Shown piece by piece: positions 1 to 7,808 of a DNA stretch of 9,174 nucleotides. Position 1 is the first letter of the stretch. Each line of letters starts with the position of its first letter. The stretch is taken from positions 1 to 9,174 of the forward strand of contig CBDVAP010000123.1 in the NCBI GenBank assembly GCA_965372015.1, written 5' to 3'. This DNA is from JACZSB01 sp965372015. GTDB lineage: Bacteria > Fidelibacterota > Marinisomatia > SCGC-AAA003-L08 > TS1B11. The notes under the pieces are model-generated. The model was not told the DNA's origin. It made no database searches and saw only the letters and a list, made by a program, of their open reading frames with translations. Both the position numbers and the translations under genes were made by a program.

Positions 1-1
1 G

Positions 2-3000
2 GGAGAACAGAAACTGAGCGTCCTGCGCAGCAGCCGCATGGAAGAGGTCATCTTCAACGGCAGCAGGGGCCACAAACCATCCGGCATGTGTGAAGTGACC
101 CTCACGATCCACAATGACAAATCCAAACTTCCTATAGAATATACCGATGTGGAGATTACCCGCCGGCTCTACCGGGATGGGGAAAGTGAATACCTGCTGA
201 ACCTGAATCCCTGCCGACGCAAGGATATCATGGAGCTGTTCATGGATACCGGTATGGGCAGCGACGCCTACTCGGTGATTGAACTCAAGATGATCGATGC
301 CATACTGGCGGACTCGGGGGATGAGCGGCGGCGCATGTTCGAGGAAGCCGCCGGGATTAATAAATACCGCCAACAGCGGGCCGCTACCTATCGCAAGTTG
401 GAAGCCACCCGCGGCGATCTGGAGCGCATCGGTGATATAATCGCGGAGGTGGACGGACAGGTCAAGTCCCTGGGCCTGCAATTGAAGCGCTTCGAGCGCC
501 ATAAACGGCTCAGTGCCGAGCAGCGACATTTGGAGCTGGGCCTGGCGACCCGCCAGATACATCGGTTGCACCAGAAACGGGACCCGCTGGATGAGGCTCT
601 GGCCAGAGCCCGCCGGAGTCATCAGACCGAGACCCAGGTCATTTCCAAGGATGAATCCCAGCTGGCTCAGGTGCAACAGGAGTACCGGCAGCGCGAGGAG
701 GAGTTGGCCGTTGCCCGCCAGGCATTGGAGGTCACTGCCGCGGAACTCAATGAGCTCCAGCAGCAGCAGTTGGTGTCCCGGGAACAACTACGGTCCACGC
801 GCGAGAGTCTGGCCCGCTTCGAACGGGAGCGGGAGACCGAGGGCAAAAGTCGGGAAGGCCAACAGATTGAACTGGTTCGGCTGGAGGAAGAACTTGCCGG
901 CCTGGCCCCGATCCTGGAGGAAAAGCAGGCCGCGTTTGAGACCCGGCGCGCCGAGGAGGCGGCGGTTAACGAGCACTACCAGGATGGCGAACAACGCCTG
1001 CAGGCTGCGCGTGAGAAGAAATTCAACCATCAGCATCTGGTGAGCAAAGAAATTGCCCGCCGCGATCGGTCATTGGAAATCATTGGTGAGAAGGGCCGGG
1101 AATTGGAGGCCCTGGAGGCAACCGTACACACCCGGGCGGCCGCCCTCAAGGATTTGGAGCAGCGCCAGGCCGAGTTAGCTACCCGCAAGGCTGAATTGGC
1201 CGACCGGATGAAGGCCTTGGCGGATGACCTGGAAATTGTCGAGCAGGAATTGGCGACCCGGGTAACCGGGGAGAACGAGCTGCAGGAGGAGCGCAGCCGG
1301 CTGAACACCGCCTCGCAGGTGATGCAGTCCCGGCTGGATATTTTCAGCCAACTGATCCAGCAGCACGAGGGCTACCCGGATGGGGTCCGGGAAGTGCTGG
1401 CCACCTCGGAGCAGTTTCCCGGATTGATGGGGGTGGCGGCTGACCTGTTGGATGTTGAAGCCGGTTATGCCCAAGCCGTCGAAACGGCCCTGGGGGTGTT
1501 TGCCACCTGCCTGGTGGTGGAAACCGAGCCCCAGGCTCAGCAGCTCCTGGAGCGGGCTCGCGAGCAGGGCTTCGGTCGTCTGGCGGTAATCCCCCTGGAC
1601 TGCCTGAAACCACTCGATAAGAAGCGCCGGATAAAGCCTCCCCGGCAATTCCCCGGCCAACCCCTATTACAATTGATCTCCTATCCGCCAGGGCTGGAAG
1701 GTCTCTTCGAGCGGTTGCTGGAGGGGGTCTTTTTTATAGCCGATTATCAACCGGGCACAGTGGATCTGCCACCGGGAATGACCGTGGTTACCGCCCAGGG
1801 AGATTTGTACGGCCATGTGTCGGTGCTGGCCCATCTCGGCCCGGCTGCGGCCGGCGAGGGGAGCAATTTAGCGACCGGTTCGGCCAGCTTGGTGGGACGG
1901 TCGGCGGAAATTGAGCGCTTGCGGGCGGAACTTGGCAAGTTGGCCGGCCAGGAGGCCGCGCTGGCGGAGCGGCTGGCGGAGCTGGAACGGGAACGTACGG
2001 CAATGGCCGCTCGCCGAACTGAACTTGTTGCCACCGTTGATACGGCCCTGGGGGAGTCCGGGGACATCAAGGCCGAAATAGCTAAACTGGGGTTTGAGCT
2101 GGAGCGAGGCCGGCATGACATTGAAGAACTCCAGGCCCAGGCTCCGAACTTGCGGGAGGTAATCACCGGCCTGGAGGCGGCCCGCGACGCCCAGGAAAAG
2201 GAGATCGCTGATCTACAGGACCAGGAATCCGGTCTGGAGCAGGCCATCACCCGGGTGCAGGAACAATACCGGCAGGTCCGGGACGATCGTGATCAGTGGC
2301 AGCAAGCGCTGCAGGAGCTGCGGCTGGAACTCCTTAATCTGGAGAACCAGCGTGAAAAATGGGCGGAGCGGAAATTAGCCTTGGTAGCCAACCTGGAGAC
2401 GGTAGCCGAACGGATCACCCGGTTGGAGGAAGAGAGTGAGCAGGCCGGCCGCAACATCGAGGAACTGACCCGGCGATTATCGGAAGCTGAGGCCCAGGAG
2501 CAGGTGCAGACGGCGACCGTGGCTGAGCGGCGGGTGGCGGCTGAACGCCGGGAGCTGGCCGCCCGGGAAACCCGTGATGAAGTCTCCCGTCTGGAAGCCC
2601 AAATCCGGGAACAGCAGCACAGCCGGGAAGCGGCCCTGGCCCGGCAGCAGGAACTGGAACTCAATGTCCTCGATCTGCAGCAGCAGGAGGAGTTGATACG
2701 CAACCGGATTCAGGAGCTATATGCCGTGGCGGTACCTGATGAGCCGGCCCCAGACCTGCCAGACGAACCCTCCCTGCGGGCCAGCATCGGTAAGAATCAG
2801 GCCGCGCTGGAGCGCATCGGCCCCATTAACATGGCGGTAGCGCAGGAATATGAAGAGGAAGCCCAGCGCCTGGGCTTTCTGACCGAGCAATGTGACGACC
2901 TGGTGGGGGCCGAGGCCAGCCTGATGGAAACCATCCGCCGGATCGACAATAAGGCCCGGGAACAATTCCGTGAGACATACGACCAGATCCGCTATCATTT

Positions 3001-3421
3001 CAAGCAAACCTTTAACCTATTCTTCGAAGGTGGGGTAGGTGATCTACGCCTGATAGGTGACCCGGACCCACTGGAAGCGGGCCTGGAGATCGTGGCCCAG
3101 CCGCCCGGCAAGAACACTCGCTCTCTCAGGAGCCTGTCGGCCGGGGAGAAAGCCCTGACCGCCATTGCCCTGCTGTTCGCGATCTATTTGGTTAAGCCCA
3201 GCCCCTTTTGTATTTTAGACGAGGTGGATGCCCCCCTGGACGACATGAATATAGGTAAATTCAGCCGCGTGATCAGCCAGTTCGCCAAGGATACCCAATT
3301 CATTATCGTAACACACAATAAACTGACTATGCAACAGGCCAACTATCTGTACGGTGTGACCATGGAGGAGGAGGGCCTTTCCCGGCTGGTCTCGGTTTCC
3401 CTGGAGCAAAATGCAGCTTAA
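2..3421 (+). CDS. smc: Chromosome segregation ATPase SMC, 5'-truncated by the window edge
   Basis: SMC is the ATPase of the bacterial condensin that organises and helps segregate the nucleoid. The frame is open from base 2, so the ATG at 38 is internal: the residues before it (GEQKLSVLRSS) match the SMC segment just after the Walker A helix. About 50 N-terminal residues, including Walker A, lie outside the window. Visible parts in order: remainder of the N-terminal head (2-500), first coiled-coil arm rich in Glu/Gln/Arg/Leu (about 500-1360), hinge (about 1370-1900, starting GYPDGVREVL), returning coiled coil (about 1900-2700), and C-terminal head (about 2800-3418) with ABC signature LSAGEKALTA (from 3134), Walker B CILDEVDAPLDD and switch histidine VTHNK. 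The 1139 visible residues plus the missing start give a normal SMC length. Oddities are the Ala in the signature and a hinge lacking the usual glycine pairs. The 3' end overlaps the next gene by 11 bases. Identification is very secure. Confidence 0.97.
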   Translation, partial: GEQKLSVLRSSRMEEVIFNGSRGHKPSGMCEVTLTIHNDKSKLPIEYTDVEITRRLYRDGESEYLLNLNPCRRKDIMELFMDTGMGSDAYSVIELKMIDAILADSGDERRRMFEEAAGINKYRQQRAATYRKLEATRGDLERIGDIIAEVDGQVKSLGLQLKRFERHKRLSAEQRHLELGLATRQIHRLHQKRDPLDEALARARRSHQTETQVISKDESQLAQVQQEYRQREEELAVARQALEVTAAELNELQQQQLVSREQLRSTRESLARFERERETEGKSREGQQIELVRLEEELAGLAPILEEKQAAFETRRAEEAAVNEHYQDGEQRLQAAREKKFNHQHLVSKEIARRDRSLEIIGEKGRELEALEATVHTRAAALKDLEQRQAELATRKAELADRMKALADDLEIVEQELATRVTGENELQEERSRLNTASQVMQSRLDIFSQLIQQHEGYPDGVREVLATSEQFPGLMGVAADLLDVEAGYAQAVETALGVFATCLVVETEPQAQQLLERAREQGFGRLAVIPLDCLKPLDKKRRIKPPRQFPGQPLLQLISYPPGLEGLFERLLEGVFFIADYQPGTVDLPPGMTVVTAQGDLYGHVSVLAHLGPAAAGEGSNLATGSASLVGRSAEIERLRAELGKLAGQEAALAERLAELERERTAMAARRTELVATVDTALGESGDIKAEIAKLGFELERGRHDIEELQAQAPNLREVITGLEAARDAQEKEIADLQDQESGLEQAITRVQEQYRQVRDDRDQWQQALQELRLELLNLENQREKWAERKLALVANLETVAERITRLEEESEQAGRNIEELTRRLSEAEAQEQVQTATVAERRVAAERRELAARETRDEVSRLEAQIREQQHSREAALARQQELELNVLDLQQQEELIRNRIQELYAVAVPDEPAPDLPDEPSLRASIGKNQAALERIGPINMAVAQEYEEEAQRLGFLTEQCDDLVGAEASLMETIRRIDNKAREQFRETYDQIRYHFKQTFNLFFEGGVGDLRLIGDPDPLEAGLEIVAQPPGKNTRSLRSLSAGEKALTAIALLFAIYLVKPSPFCILDEVDAPLDDMNIGKFSRVISQFAKDTQFIIVTHNKLTMQQANYLYGVTMEEEGLSRLVSVSLEQNAA
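3403..3406 (+). promoter_or_regulatory. Possible Shine-Dalgarno for the GWxTD-type gene, inside the smc 3' end
   Basis: GGAG lies 4 bases before the ATG at 3411, within the last smc codons. The spacing is short, so initiation may instead depend on ribosomes terminating at the smc stop at 3419-3421. This is a weak call based only on position and match. Confidence 0.35.
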
Positions 3422-5006
3422 GTCCGGCACTATCTGCGTAGCCCTGGGCCTGCTGGCGGTATTAAGCGCCAAGGAGCCGGTGGCCATCGCCTGGGGTGCT
3501 TTCCGCGCTTCAGGCGGCCAAACCAGGCTGGAGGTGTACCTGGGCCTGGACCGTTCCGCCCTCGATTGGCAGGACGATGGTGATCACCGGGTGGCTCAGG
3601 CCGCACTGGTGGTGATGGTCATGCGCCGGGGGGCGATCATCGCTTTTAAGGAGCTGCAGGTGGTGGACCGCCGGCCACAGGCGCCGGGACGTATTCCAAA
3701 GCAAGCTACCTTTACTCTTAAGCCGGGGAAATACGACTTGCAGGTGGTAGCTGAAGACCGGCGGGGGTCGCTGGTGGACACCACCCTGGCGTTGGAGATC
3801 ACCAGGTGGGGGCGCCGGGGCATTCAATTCAGTTCGCTGGTACCGGCCTACACTATTTCGCCGAACACGATCAAGTCGGAGTTCACCAGGCAGGGGCTGA
3901 TGGTGCTGCCCAACGCCGCTGCCGGCTTTGAGCACAATTCGCTCCTATGGTACTATGCCGAGCTTTACGGCCTCACCCCCCAGGATAATATCCTGCTGGA
4001 GACCATTGTCACGCGGGACAGCCAGGAAGCATCCATAGGTGAGCCGAGGATGTTCGGCTCGGCGGCCCTCATGCTCCGCGAATGGGGGGCGGTAAACCTG
4101 ACGGGCTATGAACCGGGTGCTTACCAACTGGAGTTGCGGGCGACGGTGAACGATGATACCGTGTTGGCGGGGGCGGAATTTCAGGTATTGCCGGTAGATA
4201 CTACCGGGGACTCCAGCCGGGTGTACATCGATCTGGCCCCGGGATTGGCGGCGGTTTGGCCCCGGTTCGACCTGAATCGGTACGAAAAAGCTGATTCCGC
4301 GATCCAGGTTCAGCTGCTGGCCCGTACTATCAGTCGGTTGGCCCGCACGGTGGAGCGGGACTCTGCCACTTACCTGGAACAACTCGCTACCCATTGGCCC
4401 CTGGCCCGCCAAAACGATCCCGGCTGGGGCGGCGCCGGCCACCTGTCGGAAAGCGGCCGGGTGATATTGCTATTCGGTCTCCCCACTGCCATCCAACGGT
4501 ATCCCGCCAGTGGTAGCCGGGGCGCATATCAGGTCTGGGACTACACCGCTGCCGGCTCCGGTGGAGTAATTGTATTTAGCGACAATGATAATGTCGGCCG
4601 GGGCCGGGAGACCCTGGTGCATGGGACTCTGCCGGGCACTCCCTTCGACGCCGGGTGGCAGGGGATACTCCCGACCCGGTTTGCAGCTGCCCCAGCGGGC
4701 CCGGTTTTACCGCCGGCTGGAGATTCCCTGGAAACCGCGGTGGGTGATAGCACCGCCACCGATGCGGCCATCGTGGAACCGTTGGAACAACCGGCGGATA
4801 CTACCGCAATCGACACAACCACTATAGAGCCTGAAGAACAGGACCAACCTCAACCGACGGCCCCGGTGAGTGAACCGACAGCCCTGCCGGCCGATAGTAC
4901 GGCCGGTGAGACCGGCGCAGCCTTTGAACCCGGCTCCCAGGACAGTTCTCGAGTGGACACTACCGGCCCTGAGCCCGCAATCGAAGACACTTTAACTACT
5001 GATTAG
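3411..5006 (+). CDS. Secreted GWxTD-domain-type protein with Thr/Asp/Pro/Glu-rich C-terminal tail
   Basis: This 531-residue protein has an N-terminal signal-peptide pattern: Lys4, a hydrophobic core (about 7-19) and a plausible cleavage site after LSA (18-20). No lipobox cysteine is seen, so an exported soluble or surface protein is inferred. Residues about 30-265 contain alternating beta-type segments with no motif I recognise. Residues about 320-405 resemble the GWxTD domain: LEQLATHWPLA, then GHLSESGRVILLFGLPTAIQ, RYP, AYQVWDY and GVIVFSD. The name-giving motif reads GHLSE (343-347), with Ser for Thr and Glu for Asp, and His for Trp. From about 435 to the end the chain is low-complexity, with repeated DTT and E/P/Q/A stretches, likely disordered. 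GWxTD proteins have no settled biochemical function; some annotations link them to gliding or surface processes, which I cannot support here. The start at 3411 gives the only good signal peptide. The ROK gene follows after 13 bases. Confidence 0.75.
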   Translation: MQLKSGTICVALGLLAVLSAKEPVAIAWGAFRASGGQTRLEVYLGLDRSALDWQDDGDHRVAQAALVVMVMRRGAIIAFKELQVVDRRPQAPGRIPKQATFTLKPGKYDLQVVAEDRRGSLVDTTLALEITRWGRRGIQFSSLVPAYTISPNTIKSEFTRQGLMVLPNAAAGFEHNSLLWYYAELYGLTPQDNILLETIVTRDSQEASIGEPRMFGSAALMLREWGAVNLTGYEPGAYQLELRATVNDDTVLAGAEFQVLPVDTTGDSSRVYIDLAPGLAAVWPRFDLNRYEKADSAIQVQLLARTISRLARTVERDSATYLEQLATHWPLARQNDPGWGGAGHLSESGRVILLFGLPTAIQRYPASGSRGAYQVWDYTAAGSGGVIVFSDNDNVGRGRETLVHGTLPGTPFDAGWQGILPTRFAAAPAGPVLPPAGDSLETAVGDSTATDAAIVEPLEQPADTTAIDTTTIEPEEQDQPQPTAPVSEPTALPADSTAGETGAAFEPGSQDSSRVDTTGPEPAIEDTLTTD

Positions 5007-5011
5007 GGCGG
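5005..5011 (+). promoter_or_regulatory. Shine-Dalgarno-like site of the ROK gene
   Basis: AGGGCGG overlaps the stop codon of the upstream gene and sits 8 bases before the ATG at 5020. The spacing is good but the match to AGGAGG is imperfect. It supports the 5020 start. Confidence 0.45.
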
Positions 5012-5019
5012 TACCCACC

Positions 5020-5910
5020 ATGTCTACACTGGCGGTCGGTATCGATATCGGCGGCACCTTTATCAAGGCCGGCCTGGTAGGCCGCGACTTGAAATTGCGG
5101 CGCCAATGTCCCCCGGTGGCCTCCGAACCATTAAGCAACGGTGATGAGCTGATAACGGCGACCCTGGCCGCTATCGATGAGGCCCTGGCTTCCCAGGGCG
5201 GCAGCCGTAGTGATCTGGCCGGCATCGGGATCGGATGCCCCGGCCCTTTGGACCTCAATCGAGGTATGGTCCTGGAGACAGAGAACATTTTCATGCTGAA
5301 CGGTTTCCCGTTGCGGGACCGGTTTTCGGAAGCAGCCGGGGTGCCGGTCTGGCTGGACAATGACGCCAACGTTTTCACCCTGGGAGAGGCCCGGGCCGGC
5401 GCCGCTAAGGGAGCCCGGTACGTGGTGGGCGTTACTCTGGGTACCGGCTTGGGATGGGGCATCGTGCTGGATGGAGAAACCTATCATGGGGCCACCGGTA
5501 CCGCCGCCGAATACGGGTTATCGGCCTGGGGTCCCCATGGTACCTGGGAAGATCAAATATCCATTCGAGGGCTGCTCCGCATGTTCACGGAGTTGGGCGG
5601 CAGCGCCGATTCACCACGGGAGGTGAGTGATCTGGCGGGCCGGGGAGATGAGCGGGCCATGCAGGCCTGGCGGGAATACGGCGCCGTGCTGGGCCTGGCG
5701 ATTTCCCATGTTGTTAACCTGCTCGATCCCCACGTAGTGGTTCTGGGCGGCGCCATGGCCCAGGCCTGGAACCATTTTAAACCGGCTATGATGGAAGCGC
5801 TCCATGAACAGATTTTCACGCTCCCGCGAGCACAGCTTAAAGTAGTACCGGCGCAGCTGGGCAATCAGGCGGCCTTGATCGGCGCCGCCGGCCAAGTTAA
5901 ATGGCCATGA
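5020..5910 (+). CDS. ROK-family sugar kinase-like protein (glucokinase-like) lacking the zinc site
   Basis: This 296-residue protein has the ASKHA fold signature of ROK kinases, which phosphorylate glucose or other hexoses with ATP in the cytoplasm. Visible motifs: phosphate-1 loop DIGGTFIK (9-16), PGPLD (74-78), the Asn114-Asp115 pair with the expected catalytic Asp (WLDNDANVFTLGEA), phosphate-2 loop GTGLGWGIVLDG (141-152), and the adenosine-region GGAMA (243-247). Glu164 and Glu177 match the two sugar-contacting glutamates. The usual ExGH reads EYGL, so Leu167 replaces the His that binds zinc and sugar, and the CxCGxxGC loop is absent: the chain runs from AWGPHG straight to TWEDQIS. A kinase is likely because the catalytic Asp and ATP loops are intact, but the sugar is not predictable. 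There is no helix-turn-helix, so it is not a ROK repressor. Placement upstream of pgk and tpiA fits a glycolytic role, by inference. Its stop overlaps comF. Confidence 0.85.
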   Translation: MSTLAVGIDIGGTFIKAGLVGRDLKLRRQCPPVASEPLSNGDELITATLAAIDEALASQGGSRSDLAGIGIGCPGPLDLNRGMVLETENIFMLNGFPLRDRFSEAAGVPVWLDNDANVFTLGEARAGAAKGARYVVGVTLGTGLGWGIVLDGETYHGATGTAAEYGLSAWGPHGTWEDQISIRGLLRMFTELGGSADSPREVSDLAGRGDERAMQAWREYGAVLGLAISHVVNLLDPHVVVLGGAMAQAWNHFKPAMMEALHEQIFTLPRAQLKVVPAQLGNQAALIGAAGQVKWP

Positions 5911-6590
5911 GTCTGGCGCCCGGATTTCTCCCCAGGTTCAATCCACTCCAACTGCTGTTCCCGCCCCTGTGCCTGATCTGTGGCGCCTCCGTCGACGCAG
6001 ATGAAGCAGTCTGTGGCCCCTGCCGGCTCAAACCGGAGCCCACCAGCCTTGGTCAGTGGCGGGCGCAGACCGCGGTCCGCACAGATCTGGACGAGGTCTG
6101 GACCGCCTTCTGGTTCGACGAGGCCATGCGGGAATTGATCCATCACTTCAAATACGGCGGTTACCGCAGATTGGGACCGCCGCTGGCCGGCATGGCCCTC
6201 GAGCAACTTGGGGACCTGCTCCAGCCGGAGCGGTTCAACTGCCTGGTGCCGGTGCCGCTGCACCCAGTCAAGCGCCGGGCTCGGGGCTACAACCAGGCGG
6301 CGGTTTTGGCCGGCGCACTCAGCGAGCTGACCGGTTTGCCCGTGGCTGGCCGCTGGTTGCTGCGCCGGGACTGGACCCGCTCCCAGACCGGGCTGACGGT
6401 ACGCGAGCGGCGGGCCAATGTAACCGGGTGCTTCCAGGTGATACGACCGGGCGCCGGTGAGGATATCCTGCTGGTGGATGACGTGATTACAACCGGAGCC
6501 ACCGCTTCGGCCTGCGCCCAGGTGCTGCGGGAGGCCGGTTACGGCCGGGTAGCCGTCTTAACCTTGGCTACCACCAGGAAAGAGAAGTAA
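5907..6590 (+). CDS. comF: ComF-family phosphoribosyltransferase-like protein
   Basis: This ComF/GntX-type protein has an N-terminal zinc-ribbon-like segment with CLIC and CGPC pairs (Cys 22, 25, 36 and 39 from this start), then a type I phosphoribosyltransferase fold. Conserved ComF blocks are visible: HHFKYGGYRRLG, LVPVPLHPVKRRARGYNQA, RSQTGLTVRERRANVTGCF, and the PRPP-binding loop ILLVDDVITTGATASAC near the C-terminus. ComF proteins take part in DNA uptake and processing during natural transformation in several bacteria; whether this one does is inference, as no other competence genes are present. Length (about 227 residues) is typical. Two in-frame ATGs exist, at 5901 and 5907; I prefer 5907 because it makes an ATGA overlap with the ROK stop, implying translational coupling. 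No clear Shine-Dalgarno precedes either. Confidence 0.9.
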   Translation: MSLAPGFLPRFNPLQLLFPPLCLICGASVDADEAVCGPCRLKPEPTSLGQWRAQTAVRTDLDEVWTAFWFDEAMRELIHHFKYGGYRRLGPPLAGMALEQLGDLLQPERFNCLVPVPLHPVKRRARGYNQAAVLAGALSELTGLPVAGRWLLRRDWTRSQTGLTVRERRANVTGCFQVIRPGAGEDILLVDDVITTGATASACAQVLREAGYGRVAVLTLATTRKEK

Positions 6591-6626
6591 TTTGGTACAA
6601 TTATTTGAAGAGTGAATCGGCACTGG

Positions 6627-7808
6627 ATGAATACTATTGAACGGATGGCCTTGCAGGGCAAACGAGCCCTGATACGGGTCGATTTTAACGTTCCCCTGGA
6701 CGATGGAATCGTAGACGACGATTTCCGCATCCGGGCGGCGTTGCCCACCATCCGCTATTGCTTGGAGCAGGGGGGTAGCGTGGTGCTTATGTCCCATCTG
6801 GGTCGGCCCAAGGGTAAGCCGGTACCGGAGAATTCCCTTTTACCGGTGGCGGAACAGCTGGAAGCCTTACTCCGGCAGGACATTATCTTTTCCCGGGATT
6901 GTATCTCCGACCGCTCGGTGGAAGTCAGTGCCGGACTCAAACCAGGGCAGGTGCATCTGCTGGAGAATCTCCGGTTCTACGCCGGGGAAGAAGCTAACGA
7001 CGATCAGTTCGCTGCCCGCCTGGCCGTACACGGTGAGCTATACATCAACGATGCCTTTGGCACGGCCCACCGGGCGCATGCCAGTAACGTCGGGGTGGTA
7101 TCCCACTTCGACCAGGCCGGTATTGGGCGCTTGATGGCCAAGGAATTGGAATTTCTCACGGCGAAACTGGAAAATCCTCGCCGGCCGTTCGTCGTGATTC
7201 TGGGCGGGGCTAAAGTGTCAGGTAAACTGGAATTGGTACGCCGCTTACTGGAGCGGGCCGATAAACTCTTGATCGGCGGTGGCATGGCCTTTACTTTTCT
7301 CAAGGCTCAAGGCCACCAGGTGGGCAAATCATTGGTGGACGAAGCGTTGCTGCCGGAGGCCGGCGAGATATTGCGGCTGGCCGAGGAGAGCGAGACCCCG
7401 TTACTACTTCCCAGGGACGTAGCCGCGGCAGACAGCATAGCACCCAATGCCGCCTGGCGGGTGATCAACCTGGAGGAGCTGCACGACGACGAAATCGGGG
7501 TGGACATCGGTCCCGAAACCTGTGCCGAGTTCGGCCTGGCCCTGCAGGACGCCAAGACAATACTGTGGAACGGCCCCATGGGTGTCTTCGAGTTCCCTCC
7601 CTTCCAGACCGGAACCGAGTTGATCATCGACACTATTACCCACGCCACGGTCGGGGGGGCGGTATCGGTGGTAGGTGGTGGTGATTCCGCCGCGGCCATC
7701 GACAAGTTGTCGGATTCACGCCATTTCAGCCACATCAGCACGGGCGGCGGCGCTTCCCTGGAACTGCTGTGTGGCAAAACCTTACCAGCCCTGAAAGCCC
7801 TGTCATGA
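6627..7808 (+). CDS. pgk: Phosphoglycerate kinase
   Basis: The enzyme transfers phosphate from 1,3-bisphosphoglycerate to ADP, giving 3-phosphoglycerate and ATP in lower glycolysis, and works in reverse in gluconeogenesis. From the ATG at 6627 it has 393 residues, the usual length. All family blocks are intact: RVDFNVPL (17-24), SHLGRPKG (56-63), LLENLRF (111-117), NDAFGTAHRAHAS (141-153), GGAKVSGK (193-200), IGGGMAFTF, WNGPMGVFE (314-322), GGGDSAAA (350-357) and STGGGASLE (371-379). A GTG at 6612 would add five residues and an ATG at 6645 would remove six; 6627 gives the start most like other pgk products (MNTIERMALQGKR), although its best ribosome-binding candidate, GAAGAG at 6607-6612, is distant. 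It overlaps tpiA by four bases. The gap gene often found before pgk is not here; comF is. Confidence 0.97.
   Translation: MNTIERMALQGKRALIRVDFNVPLDDGIVDDDFRIRAALPTIRYCLEQGGSVVLMSHLGRPKGKPVPENSLLPVAEQLEALLRQDIIFSRDCISDRSVEVSAGLKPGQVHLLENLRFYAGEEANDDQFAARLAVHGELYINDAFGTAHRAHASNVGVVSHFDQAGIGRLMAKELEFLTAKLENPRRPFVVILGGAKVSGKLELVRRLLERADKLLIGGGMAFTFLKAQGHQVGKSLVDEALLPEAGEILRLAEESETPLLLPRDVAAADSIAPNAAWRVINLEELHDDEIGVDIGPETCAEFGLALQDAKTILWNGPMGVFEFPPFQTGTELIIDTITHATVGGAVSVVGGGDSAAAIDKLSDSRHFSHISTGGGASLELLCGKTLPALKALS

Noticed and set aside
1747..2250. 167-residue Ser/Arg-rich minus-strand frame inside smc
   Set aside because: Its composition is the mirror of the coiled-coil codons on the plus strand; no ribosome site or family resemblance.
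38..3421. ATG at 38 as the true smc start
   Set aside because: The frame is open to base 2 and the upstream residues GEQKLSVLRSS match SMC sequence; the real start lies before the window.
4887..4906. 7-bp inverted repeat CCGGCCG/CGGCCGG within the GWxTD-type gene
   Set aside because: It lies in low-complexity GC-rich codons for Pro/Ala/Gly and is likely chance; no T-run or gene end is nearby.
6596..6601. TACAAT as a -10 box for a promoter before pgk
   Set aside because: No -35 element at 16-18 bases upstream; the nearest TTGGCT (6564-6569) is 26 bases away. A promoter here is possible but unsupported.
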